From the NCBI GenBank assembly GCA_001662425.1, contig BDDC01000965.1:1-35855 (forward strand): 35,855 nucleotides of DNA, written 5' to 3'. This document shows positions 20,800 through 30,600 of this stretch, one piece after another. A model generated the notes under the pieces. That model saw only the letters and a list, made by a program, of their open reading frames with translations, was not told the DNA's origin and did not search any database. The position numbers and the translations under genes are program-made. Each line of letters begins with the position of its first letter. The stretch's first letter is position 1. The DNA is from Chlamydomonas sphaeroides (taxonomy: Eukaryota; Chlorophyta; Chlorophyceae; Chlamydomonadales; Chlamydomonadaceae).

Positions 20800-21783
20800 T
20801 CACCGCGTCCATAGCCGCACGCAATGGCCGCAACCCCACCGCTGCAGCAGCGCCGCCGCGGCCTGCACGATGCGCACCTTGGGTTCGAGGGCGCTCTGCG
20901 CCACCACCTCAGCACGAGCCTGGGCGAGCCTGGGCGCCGCCGCAGCGGTGGCCAGCAGGGCGTGCCGCAGGGCGGAGTTGCTGCTGCTGGGCGCGGCCAG
21001 GCTGGCGAGGTCGACGGAGGCGTGCTCCAGGTTGGGCAGGGCGGCGAGGCACGGCAGCATGCCCACGTCCAAGGAGCACTCGCGCGCGCACAGGGTCTGT
21101 TGAGGGGCATGGGCCATGCCGGTGAGGTCGGTGTCAGCATGCCGTGCCGAATGCGGCGAGCTACCGGTATCTACCGGAGGGTCCATGGGGCTACGGTCCA
21201 CATTAAGATGGGCTGGAGCGCGGAGGCGAAGGCTACGCAACCCTGTTGGCATGCGAGGCATGCCGCTGTCCCCAGACGAGCCTGGCGACGAGCCTACCTT
21301 GAGGCTGCCCATGCTGCGGACCAGCGCCAGCACGGACTGCTCCGACAGGTGCAGCCCCTGTAGCCGCAGCTCCGAGGCGCCCAGCGGCTGCAGGTGCGTG
21401 AGCCACGCGGCGTGGCAGCCTATATCGGGGCCCAGCAGCACGGGCGTGCCCGGCGCGCCGCCGCCGTCGATGTCGACGGCGACGGCGGCACCCCTCTCAG
21501 GAAAGCGGCTGAGCAGCGCCACGCACTGCCGCACGGCATTCACGGCGCCGGTGGTGAGACGTATGGCACCGCCTGCGCGCGGCAGCGCTGGCGCCTGCTC
21601 CTTGTCCAGGTCACTGAAGCGCAAGGCGACGGCGCCGCCGTCCCAGCCGAGTTGCGTCAGGGACGCTGGCGCGCCGTAGGCTGCCAGCTCTGACGGGGAA
21701 GACGTCAAGGTGAGCACGAGGCGCTGCAGCCCCCCCCGGTTCGGCGCTGCATGTTCTGTCGGCTGGCTCAGACTTGATGACAC
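20800..21783 (-). CDS. Leucine-rich-repeat-like protein, 5' end unresolved
   Basis: Exons 21298 to about 21783 and 20800-21096 (stop TGA at 20800) are joined by a GTAGGC...CAG intron of 201 nt. Leu-rich strand-helix patterns recur: GLQRLVLTL, ASLTQLGWDGGAVALRF, ASELRLQGLHLSEQSVLALVR, GSLKTLCARECSL and LAALPNLEHASVDLASLA. They resemble irregular LRRs, as in RNI or F-box-associated repeats. The frame is open upstream only to about 21811 and contains no ATG there, so at least one further exon with the start lies upstream. I could not fix it. There is a TATATATT box on the minus strand near 21867-21874. The protein ends LLQRWGCGHCVRLWTR. Function unknown. Confidence 0.6.
   Translation of the reverse strand: MSSSLSQPTEHAAPNRGGLQRLVLTLTSSPSELAAYGAPASLTQLGWDGGAVALRFSDLDKEQAPALPRAGGAIRLTTGAVNAVRQCVALLSRFPERGAAVAVDIDGGGAPGTPVLLGPDIGCHAAWLTHLQPLGASELRLQGLHLSEQSVLALVRSMGSLKVGSSPGSSGDSGMPRMPTGLRSLRLRAPAHLNVDRSPMDPPVDTGSSPHSARHADTDLTGMAHAPQQTLCARECSLDVGMLPCLAALPNLEHASVDLASLAAPSSSNSALRHALLATAAAAPRLAQARAEVVAQSALEPKVRIVQAAAALLQRWGCGHCVRLWTR
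21097..21297 (-). other. In-frame, stop-free intron of the LRR-like gene
   Basis: The intron is 201 nt (67 codons) and contains no stop in the coding frame. Retention would therefore insert 67 Ser/Pro/Arg-rich residues between two LRR-like segments. GTAGGC and CAG boundaries and the poor LRR character of the insert favour splicing. Confidence 0.55.
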
Positions 21784-22441
21784 CGTGTCGCTGGCGCTTC
21801 GTGCCCGATGGCTTCACGGCTGGGTCGTTGAGCGCATACCAATAGCTGTCGGTTGGCTGCGCAGAAATATATATCGTGGTTCTTCAGCACGTTACGTGAC
21901 AGTGGTGGCCGCGGATCCGCTTGAGCCGGACTCGTCCGTGGTCCCCAGGCGCCCAGGGTGAAGTTTGAGAAGGCGTGGATCCTGCGTTTGCCGCTCAGGC
22001 CGTTGCGTCTTGGCCTGCCTGCAGGTTACGCTGTGATTTACACGAGGTCAGGGGGGCATACAAGAAGAGCGGGGCGGCGGCCTTCTCGGGCTCATATGTC
22101 CTTGTTCGCACAGCGGGGCGTGACCCATGGACCGCAGATGCTGGAACGGATCCAGACGTATCCTGAGAGGCTTCTTGATAGGCTATGAGGTGTAAAAGTG
22201 GCTTAGGCGTAGTCTGCTTGTCGCGGTCAACTTGAAACAGTGGTGTTTCTTCAGCTGGGTTGCTGCGACCTGCGAGGCTGCATGTATTACAATCACCGCG
22301 ACATATACAGACATAACCTATCAAACTCACGATCAAGACACGCAGAGCCACACGCGTTTGCAAAGCATCATCTAGCCCCAGCGACGACTGCAAAGAACAC
22401 CAAGACCGCACTGCCCCATTCTATTAATTGATATTGCTGCG
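21784..22441. promoter_or_regulatory. Divergent region between LRR-like and D27-like genes
   Basis: This should contain the missing 5' exon(s) of the LRR-like gene (-) and the promoter of the D27-like gene (+). A TATA-like AT block lies at about 21867-21874. Sequence from 22200 to 22430 is less GC-rich than the neighbouring genes. I cannot place a transcription start. Confidence 0.4.
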
Positions 22442-24375
22442 ATGAGGGCGAGCGTGCAGAGCCGCGGCGGGCAGGGGCGCGCTGGCGCATGCTCAATCCC
22501 GACTGCTGCGCGCTTCTCGAGGCGGCTTGCGGTTGTTCGCGCAACAGCAGAGGGGACGGCCACCAAGCCAGTCGTCAAGGTTGTTATGGGGGGCACTTAG
22601 CAGGCGGTACCTTGCTACGGCGTGGCCGTCCGGCAGCCGCTGGCGAGGGGAGACCCCTGACACCTCGTCCCGGCGCTGCGTGTCCCCGTAGGACCCCTTT
22701 GCCGAGAAGACCGTGTACAACGACAACTGGCTGGACAAGGTCTGACGGGAGGGTAGCGGCTGCAGTTCTTTGTGCCAGGCAGTAGAAGGTGTGTGGCGCA
22801 TCTTGAGACCCCGCCATCAACATGTCCGCTCCGTGTTGCTGCAGTTCCTGATCAAGCGCTTCTCCGTCAAGATGGCCAACCAATTAGAGGGTGGGCGAGT
22901 AGCTTGCGCATAGCTGACGGTGGCTGCACCCCTGGCGCCGCGGTGCGGTCTGGTTGCATAGCTGGCCCGTTGCACGGAGCCCACCCCGCCCCTGGCTGCA
23001 CTCCCTGTCGCGTGTTGCTACCCGGCCGCTACTAGCAGGCGTCGCCGTGCCGGATGTGCCCAACTACGACGACTTCGTGCGGATCAGCAGCGAGATCATG
23101 AAGGGTCGCAACAGCATACAGCAGCGCGTGGTCGTGCGTGAGGTGCTCAACTCGCTGCTGCCGGCCGAGGCACCGCCCACCTTCAGGTGCGGGTCGGTAC
23201 TGGCGCTGGCGTGGAACTTACGGCCAACGGCACTAGGAGCGGCTGAGACTCAGGGGCATGATGCAATGTGGGTCGGCCCCTTGAGCTCGACCCAAGCGCT
23301 TCAAGACCTGTGCCCCTCCGCCGCGCCGGGACGTCACGCCGCCGTAGGAAGCTCTTCCCCCCAACCAAGTTCTCGGCCGAGTTCAACGCGCTCATCGCCT
23401 CGCTGGGCTTCTACTGGCTGGTGGGCGAGAGCGAGGTCAAGGAGGAGGACGTCGTGGTGAGCCGGGGATGGCAGCGGGGTCGAGGGGTTGGCAGTGGATG
23501 CACGCAGGTCACAAGAGACCTGGAGGCTCAGGGGGAGGGGCGGCAGTGCCGTCGCCCCTAACAAAAGCCTGGACAGCCTGCATTGCCGAAGCGGAGCGCG
23601 CGCAAGCCCGGTGGCGTTCATGTATGAACCAGCGTCCAAGCCAAAGTAAGCTAGTGGCTTGTAGCGGCTGCAACATGCTGGGTCAGCCCTGCCGTCGCTG
23701 TCCTGACCGTTGCCACAGGTGGGCCCTAACGGCGAGACCCGGCGGCAGCGGTCGGTGGTGCAGATCAAGAAGTGCCGCTACCTGGAGGCCAGCGGCTGCG
23801 TGGGCATGTGCGTCAACATGTGCAAGGTGCGGCCCGGGGGGTGCGGCCCACGGGCCCCACGGCGCAAGGCTCCTCACGCGCGCGTGCCAAGCCGACGGCA
23901 CAGGTCAACGGCAGGGGCCAGAGCCGCGCTGCACTTCAGCGCCCGTGCCGTACATGCGGTTGCTCCTGGTGTCGCACGCTGCCGGGCGCCCCATGGTGCT
24001 TCCTGATGTACTGCGCACCCCGGCCAGCAGACAAACGGTCATGCGAGGGATGGGCGTGAAGCCGTGACTTCCCGCGCCTGCAACGCCCCGTTGTGCTTGT
24101 TGCTGTGCCGCGCACCGCAGATCCCGACCCAGGACTTCTTCACCAACGAGTTCGGCCTGCCGCTGACCATGAACCCCAACTTTGAGGACCTCTCCTGCAG
24201 CATGATCTTCGGCCAGGCGCCGCCTCCCCCAACCGCCGACCCCGTCTACGGCCAGCCCTGCTTTGCGGTGCAGTGCGCCATCGCCAATCAGTCGACGGGC
24301 CCGCCGCCGCCCTGCCCCAAGGTCGACACTGACCGCGCCAAGACCCTGGCAGCCGCCGCCAACACTAGCAGCTAG
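22442..24375 (+). CDS. DWARF27-like plastid protein (beta-carotene isomerase family)
   Basis: Seven exons (22442-22579, 22692-22739, 22845-22890, 23039-23186, 23348-23456, 23719-23826, 24121-24375) join in phase to give 283 residues. The first 36 or so residues are rich in Arg, Ser, Ala and Gly with few acids, like a chloroplast transit peptide. Then come the family landmarks: VYNDNWLDK (residues 54-62), a helical region, FPPTKFSAEFNA and WLVGES, the Cys-rich KCRYLEASGCVGMCVNMCK (Cys182, 190, 194, 198), and MNPNFEDLSCSMIFGQ near the C terminus. D27 of land plants isomerises all-trans to 9-cis beta-carotene in the first step of strigolactone synthesis. Algal homologues form several subgroups, so whether this one has that activity is open. 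The Asn/Thr/Pro-rich C-terminal tail is longer than in plant D27. Confidence 0.92.
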
Positions 24376-24701
24376 GCAAGCAGCGAGAGCCGCGATGGCG
24401 GAGCGACGGGGGCAGGAGGACTTCAACGGGCGAGTTCCGGGGTGTCCGTCCCGATGCCCCCATTTCTGTACATGTGCCTACTTGCCTAAGCGTAACGACC
24501 TGGACTGGCTGTGAGACGAATGCTGAGCGCTGAGCAGGGATTTGTATGAGTGGCGCCCACGACAAGGGCGGGGCGGGTGTGGCTCTGGAGCGTGCGAGGA
24601 GGGGTACTAGGGAGCTATGTGGCTTGGGACCAGGCGGGTTTTGGCAGGGACAGCGGCATTTCATTCAAAGCGTGTGAGCTGAGTGCATTCATGTACCCGC
24701 G

Positions 24702-24706
24702 TGTAA
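24702..24706 (+). terminator. Candidate polyadenylation signal TGTAA of the D27-like gene
   Basis: Plus-strand TGTAA about 330 nt after the stop at 24375. Confidence 0.5.
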
Positions 24707-25010
24707 CCGAGACCGACCGGAGGACAGGACCAAGGGCTCTTGTGCATGGGCTGTGCAGTTCGCTGCGACAAAGCTCAACAGCTGCCATGGAGCTGGCGCC
24801 ATGCCGCACCCGGCCACCCGAGGACCCCAGGACGCTTGCTTCAAATGAAGAACCAGCGCTTGGCTGGCATCGCCAGGCAGGCTGCCACATGCTGCTGGCG
24901 GGCTTTCGAGCTGCGCGGAGAGCAAACAGTGCCGCCGAACAGCCGGCAGAGGTGCCAGCAGTCCGGCGTCACACGGTGGGAGCTTGGCACAGTTTGCGCG
25001 ACGGTGTGCG

Positions 25011-25015
25011 TTACA
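25011..25015 (-). terminator. Candidate polyadenylation signal TGTAA of RPL34
   Basis: Minus-strand TGTAA only 40 nt beyond the RPL34 stop codon. Such a short 3' UTR is common for highly expressed ribosomal-protein genes. Confidence 0.6.
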
Positions 25016-25054
25016 TCATCACTTGCCCCATAGCCCGCTGCCGCGACCAGGCCT

Positions 25055-27176
25055 TTACTTGGTCTTCTTCTCCTGGGCCTTCTGGAGCTTGAGCACCTGT
25101 AGAGCAGCAGGGATGGGGCAGGGAGCGGACGTGGCGTTGAGCATCCACTTAAGGCGGCTAGGGGGCCAGGAATTCGGGAAGGGCCCACAAAGCCAAGGCG
25201 CCGATACTGCGGTGCCTGCGGCAACCGCCGCCGCCTTCAAGCGCTGTGTGCTCGCGTAAAGTGAAGTGGCGGCGGCGCCTGGCGCGGTGCACCGATGCGG
25301 AGTGTGCGCCAGAGGTGCCTTCAGGACAGCTGGCCGGCGCCTGCCGCGTGGTGCGGCACGCACATCCACTCCGGGCGCTGCCCAGCGGATTCCGGACCTG
25401 CTGGCGAGCTGGCTGAGAGCATGTGGCGGGGCTTGCGGCGGGCGCGCTTGCAGCGGGAGCAGCCGCCGCCCTAACCAGACCACGCTCCTGGGCGATGCTG
25501 TTGCACCGTCTTCTCAGCGCTGACGACACACAAATCCCAGGCTGCTTTTAGACCGGGCGCCATGCTGACGTCACGCGCTGCGCGTTCGTCAGGCGACCGA
25601 GCACAGCCAACAACTGGCGCCGGAAGCCTGGTGCTTGCCGAGGCGCGCCAATGCCGCCGGGCTCTGGCGAGCGAGCCCGTCCGAGGAATTAGCGTTGATA
25701 TTCATGGCTGGTACGTTTCGCCAACTCCAGCGCAGCCGGTGCGGCATCACGCGGGCTGCTGCGAACCGCCAGAACTGATGGACTCCCGCCAGGAAACAAG
25801 CCAGGCGACAGCCGGTACCTAGGCCTCCATGGCCGGGCACGCGCAGCGCTGCCAGGGGCAGCGCCTTCACACGCATGCCGCGCCGGACGGCATGCTGCTA
25901 CAAGCGATCCGGCCCTGCTGCGGCGAAGTTGCCCAAGCCGCGTATCCAGCAGCTCCCGAGCATGCTGGTTCATCGGGACCACTGACGCGCGCCGCTGCTG
26001 CCGCCTACACCCGCCGCTGCTGATCGCTTCCGCCTGGGCCAGTTGCTGACCGCCCGAGGGCAGGCCGTTGGCGGCCAGCGCAGGCGCCAGGGGTAAAGAA
26101 GGCCCCTGGCGTCGAACCAGGGCCCAAGCCGCACCGCAGCTCACGCTCCGTTCGATTGCTGCTTTGCGCTGCCACGAACTCAGTTGCTCCAGCTCCGTGG
26201 CAGGCGCTCGGCCGGCCACTTTCAGCAGTGATTGCCAGCCGACTCTGGCAGGTGCGGTTGGCGTACCAGCTCGCCGCGCCTTGCTGCCGCTGCTGCATGG
26301 CTGGTTCAGTGCCGACCAGCTTGCGCGCCACGCCTCCGCCGCGCCTGCTCCATGGCAGCTGCAATGACTGCTTCTTGCCGCTGCGCATCCAGTAGTCGCC
26401 GCCGTGCCGCTAGGTTGCTTCCTCAATGGGTGCGGACCTGGCCAACGCCTCAGCCCCTACCCCCACCCCTCCCGCCGCTCTCGGACGCTATGCCGCCCAG
26501 CAGGCGTCCCGCCCACCTTCTTGACGATCTTCTGCTCCTCAATCAGGAACGCCCGGATGATGCTGCGTGTCCAGATAAGCGAGGTACGTTCAGATGGCCT
26601 TGCCAGTTACATGCTGACTGCAGCTGCAAAACCGCAGGGCGACTACTCACCGCTCCTTGACCACCTTGTGCGAGAGGCACCCGCCGTAGACGCGGTTGAC
26701 CTTCTTGGCACGCTTGGGCAGCGTGTGCAGCTGGGTGTGCGGCACCTGGGCGAACTGCGAGGCGAACCCGAAAGCAAGGTATTTCAACGAAGCTATCCAT
26801 GAATACGTCCAAATAGCAACCCCGGGCTGCGGCGAACACGTTTGACGACCGAGATGGCCGCCGCCCGCGCCACCGCCGACAGCGACGCTCTCACGTCGCC
26901 CCGCACTTACGCCGTGGAGGCGAGCGCCGGAGACAGGGCACTTGGGGTGCTTCTCCTGCTTCTTCTTGTATTGGTACACCAGCCGGCCGCCTGCGAGAGC
27001 AAACAGGCCCTGCGCTCAGCCAAACCGTCCCCCGGCATTCCCGACGCGCCTGCTGATCTAAAATACATGGTCCGGTCACGAAGGCGGCTGCCCGCACCTG
27101 GCGTCTTCACAATCCGGACGGCATTGGACTTGGTGTGGTAGCTGTGGCGCCGGCGGTAGGTCATACGGGGCGCCAT
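25055..27176 (-). CDS. RPL34: 60S ribosomal protein L34 (eL34)
   Basis: Five exons (27098-27176, 26911-26990, 26651-26745, 26517-26562, 25055-25096) join in phase to give 113 residues, the expected size. The start MAPRMTYRRRHSYHTKSN matches the conserved L34e N terminus. It is followed by VKTPGGRLVYQYKKK, the Cys-bearing HPKCPVSGARLHGVPH, KKVNRVYGGCLSHKVVKERI, IRAFLIEEQKIVKK and the basic end VLKLQKAQEKKTK. The protein is a small basic component of the cytosolic large ribosomal subunit. The last intron (25097-26516) is 1420 nt, far longer than the others. The gene is divergent from the LF4-like kinase gene. Confidence 0.97.
25097..26516 (-). other. Long last intron of RPL34
   Basis: This 1420-nt intron holds more hairpin-forming sequence than its neighbours. 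Examples are a GCGCTGCC/GGCAGCGC stem near 25846-25864 and the inverted repeat CCAGGGG...CCCCTGG at about 26087-26109. Open frames cross it on both strands but lack recognisable motifs. I looked for a box C/D snoRNA or tRNA and found none I could support. Confidence 0.5.
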
Positions 27177-27613
27177 TTTGATGGTCGGGCCTTACACACC
27201 AAGCGGGAAGGGAGGAGGAAGGGAGGGGTCGACGAGTATTGAGAAACATGCGCGCTGCATGGGGCACTCGGCGCTATCGCGTGCAAACCCGTCTCTCCGC
27301 CCTTGGCATACTTACGACCGTGCACCTGAGCCCTATATTAACTGTTTCGTTTATCGTGCTGCTTGACCCCGACCGAGCTCGGAAGACGACTACCGCAGTG
27401 AAAGCTTGCGAGCCCACGACCGCTGCGCGAACCAACTTTAGGACGGCCAAGGAGTCAAATACAGCTAAGAAGCGAGCAAGGCGTTACTACGGCCCCGCTC
27501 CAAGGACGCTCGGATGCTCTGCTTGTGAACGCCAGCTGACCCAGCGCCTCCCAAGGCGCGGTCAGGCTTCAACAGTTCATGCTGGAGCTGGGACCAGCTA
27601 GGGAGCTGACAGC
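27177..27613. promoter_or_regulatory. Divergent promoter region of RPL34 and the LF4-like kinase
   Basis: 437 bp separate the start codons of RPL34 (27176, minus) and the kinase (27614, plus), so both 5' UTRs and promoters must share this stretch. No canonical TATA box stands out. A CCTATATTAAC element near 27331 is the most AT-rich candidate. Confidence 0.5.
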
Positions 27614-30600
27614 ATGAACAGGTCCGGCCGCGCCCCGCGTGCGTGCCCGCCGGCCGCGTCCCACGGGCAACCCGCGCCCCGGGCGACCCCGCGCGCGGTT
27701 TCCCTACCCCGCATCGCCCCTGCATGACGGACTTTCATGAGCCCCTTGGCGTCCACCGCGCGGCCGCTACTGCTGGCCCCACTTCACGCTCCGCGCTGCG
27801 GCACCCGCCGACCCTCGCGGCGTCCCGCAGGTACAAAGTGGTGAAGCAGCTTGGCGATGGGACGTATGGGACGGTGTGGAAGGCGATTAACCGCCAGACA
27901 AATGAGGTGGTGAGTAGGCGCCGCTGGCCTTCGGCCGGGGCCGTGGGGCGTGGAGCAAGAGCCCCGCCGGGCGGATGGAGCTGCCACGCCCCGCATGGCC
28001 GCCGTCGGGCATGGCCCAGGCCCCGCATGTTGGCGGTGTGCGCGCCCCTTATGGTGTGGGATGATACTGGCTACTGCGGTATGCATTGCGAGCACAACGC
28101 ATGCCGCATGTGGCTGCGGCGTCTGGGAGCCTGCCGTTGCGATGCTGGCATGTGGGCCAGCGCCGCGCGGCAGTGCGCGGGGCCCACTTGGGGTGCTAGC
28201 CCCCGATGAGCAGGCGACCCACATCATGCCGCCCTCCAGCGACCGCGCACCTGCGTCTGATGTGACTCTCTTGCTACCTGTTGCCGCGCACGCCCTGCCG
28301 TTTCGCAGCAGCCGCGGAGTGGCGCGGTCAGGCCTTCACCCATCAAGCGCCCTCTGGCGATGCCGCGCTAAGCCATGCTGCGCTGCTGCGCTTCCCAATC
28401 GTGTCGGCAGGTTGCCATCAAGAAGATGAAGCGCAAGTTCTACTCGTGGGAGGAGTGCATGAACCTGCGCGAGGTCAAGTCGCTGCGCAAGCTCAACCAC
28501 CCCTGCATTGTCAAGCTCAAGGAGGTCATCCGAGAGAATGACGAGCTCTTCTTCGTGTTCGAGTACTTGGTGGGTGCGGGCTGGCTGCGGCGGGCGGGGG
28601 CTCGTGGACGGTCGGGAAGGAAGGGCGTGCTCGTGCGGCGGGCGGCTGCGAGCCGCTGAAGGGGTGTGGTACGGGCCCTGGCCATCCATTCAGCAGCGCA
28701 ATGGGGACGTATTGACGCCTGGAGGCAGGTCGTTTGCTGGGCGGGCACGTCCGGCAAGAGGGTCGGTAGCAGTTGCTGCGTCAGCTGACGGTGCAAGTAG
28801 GACGCGTGTGGCCTTCCTCTGCCGGCCAGCTCTGTCAATTGGTTACCCGCTATGAACGTCGTTCTTTCCCCCTTTTGCCGATCCCCCAACCCACAGGAAT
28901 GTAATGTTTACCAACTGACAAAAGACAGAGACAAGTTCATACCCGAAAGCCGCGTGCGCAACTGGTGCTACCAGATATTCCAGGGCCTGGCCTACGTACA
29001 CAAGCACGGCTTCTTCCACCGGGACATGAAGCCGGGTGAGGAAGGAAGCCGCCGGCGGGACCGGCGGGCGATGGCAGGACCGCTGCCAGAGCCGCCACTC
29101 TCGTGGCTAGGGCACAGGCGATGGACATGGGCAGGACGTCGCCTATGCCTGGTGCTGACCCATGCTGCTGCCGCTGCCGCCTGCCTGCGACTGTGTGTCG
29201 CTGCCCGTGCAGAGAACCTGCTGGCCTCCAAGGACAGCGTCAAGATCGCGGACTTTGGGCTGGCGCGCGAGATCCGCTCGCGGCCGCCCTACACGGACTA
29301 CGTGTCCACCCGCTGGTGCGGCAGGGGGGTGGGGCCAGGGCAGGGGAGGGGAGGGGAGAGGAGGATTGGGCACAAGAGGCAGGGCGATGGAACTATGGGC
29401 AGCGTATGGATGCGGGATAGGCGTGGCACACAGGCTAATGCGCCGGCATGGCGCCTGGGTTTGGGCGGGGCCGGGGCAGCGCTACAAGAAGGTGTCTGGC
29501 AGGTCGCCAGCCTCGGCAGTCGTGGCATCCATCGCGGTGCAGGCGGACGGGCGCTGCACGCACCTCGCGGCTGACGGACGGTTGGGCGGTCACGAAGCGG
29601 CAGCACTTCCCTGCCGTACCACAATGCCCCGCGGCGTGCAAGGCAGCTCCCGGTTGCTCTCGGCAGCGAGCCCACAGCGCCCACTCCGCATACGGCCGCG
29701 GAGCCACCGGGCGCGGCGCTGGCCCCCATGCCGGGTCGGGTGGCGCAGCATGCCGCCGCATGTGACGTGGGGTGATGTGGGTCGGCGGCTTGCACGCCCA
29801 GCATCAGCGGCCGGGCTGCAGTGACCGCGCCCGTCAGCCAGCAGCTCAAGCGAACCGTTACCGCACTCAGCCGCCTGCCAGCCCCGCGAGCCGCAGCATC
29901 CGCGGCGGCAGCCGGCGGCACCGTACGCGGCTACGCCAGCGCACCCTGGCGGCTCTCGCCCGCTCGGCCATGGGCTCCGCGGATGCTCGCTGCCGTCCCT
30001 CCCCGCACGCGCCCAGCCCCACCGCCTCCCGCCCTTGCCCCGCGCCACGCCGCTGCTCTTCATCCCTCGGGGCTCACGCACCCGTTAACCCTCCTCACCC
30101 GCCTCCGCCTGGGCTTACGCTCGCAGGTTTGCAACTAGTTCGTTCCTCCCATGGTACATCCCCTCCCGCCTCCCAGGTACCGCGCGCCCGAGGTGCTGCT
30201 GCGCTCGCCCTACTACAACGCGCCCATCGACCTTTTTGCCATGGGCGCCATCATGGCCGAGCTGTACATGCTGCGGCCGCTCTTCCCCGGCACCAGCGAG
30301 GCGGACGAGATCTACAAGATCTGCTCCATCATGGGCACGCCCACGCAGCAGAACTGGCCCGAGGGCCTCAAGCTGGCGGCCGCCATGAACTTCAGGTGGG
30401 CCTGGGCGGGCGGTTGATGGAGCACCAGGGTTGCGGCCGCCGCCGGTTGAGACCCTGCGGTTGCTGGGTCCGCTCTGGATCCCCGCCACGCCTCACCGCT
30501 CTTTTTCCCTGCTCCAACACCTTCGCCTCCGCCCCGCCTGCCCCAACACCGCAGGTTCCCCCAATTTGCGTGCACGCCGCTGAGCAAGATCATCCCCAAC

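Larger units (their letters stand above)
24376..25054. other. Convergent 3' region of D27-like and RPL34 genes
   Basis: Untranslated sequence between two converging genes. It holds candidate poly(A) signals for both, listed separately. I see no additional gene. Confidence 0.65.

Noticed and set aside
25011..25022. GTGATGATG on the minus strand as a snoRNA box C
   Set aside because: It lies in the RPL34 3' UTR over the TGTAA signal, with no box D or closing stem found.
26101..26125. tRNA T-arm (5-bp stem with a TTCGACG loop on the minus strand)
   Set aside because: No D-arm, anticodon arm or acceptor stem can be placed around it; it is one of several hairpins in the intron.
25689..26426. 245-codon open frame inside the RPL34 intron
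   Set aside because: Long chance frames are common at this GC content, and it shows no domain, signal or compositional bias typical of the real genes here.
27724..27830. In-frame leader starting at ATG 27724 as the kinase N terminus
   Set aside because: The sequence ends in CCCGCAG right before the conserved YKVVKQLG, and the upstream 8-nt exon gives the family-typical start. It is kept only as an alternative.
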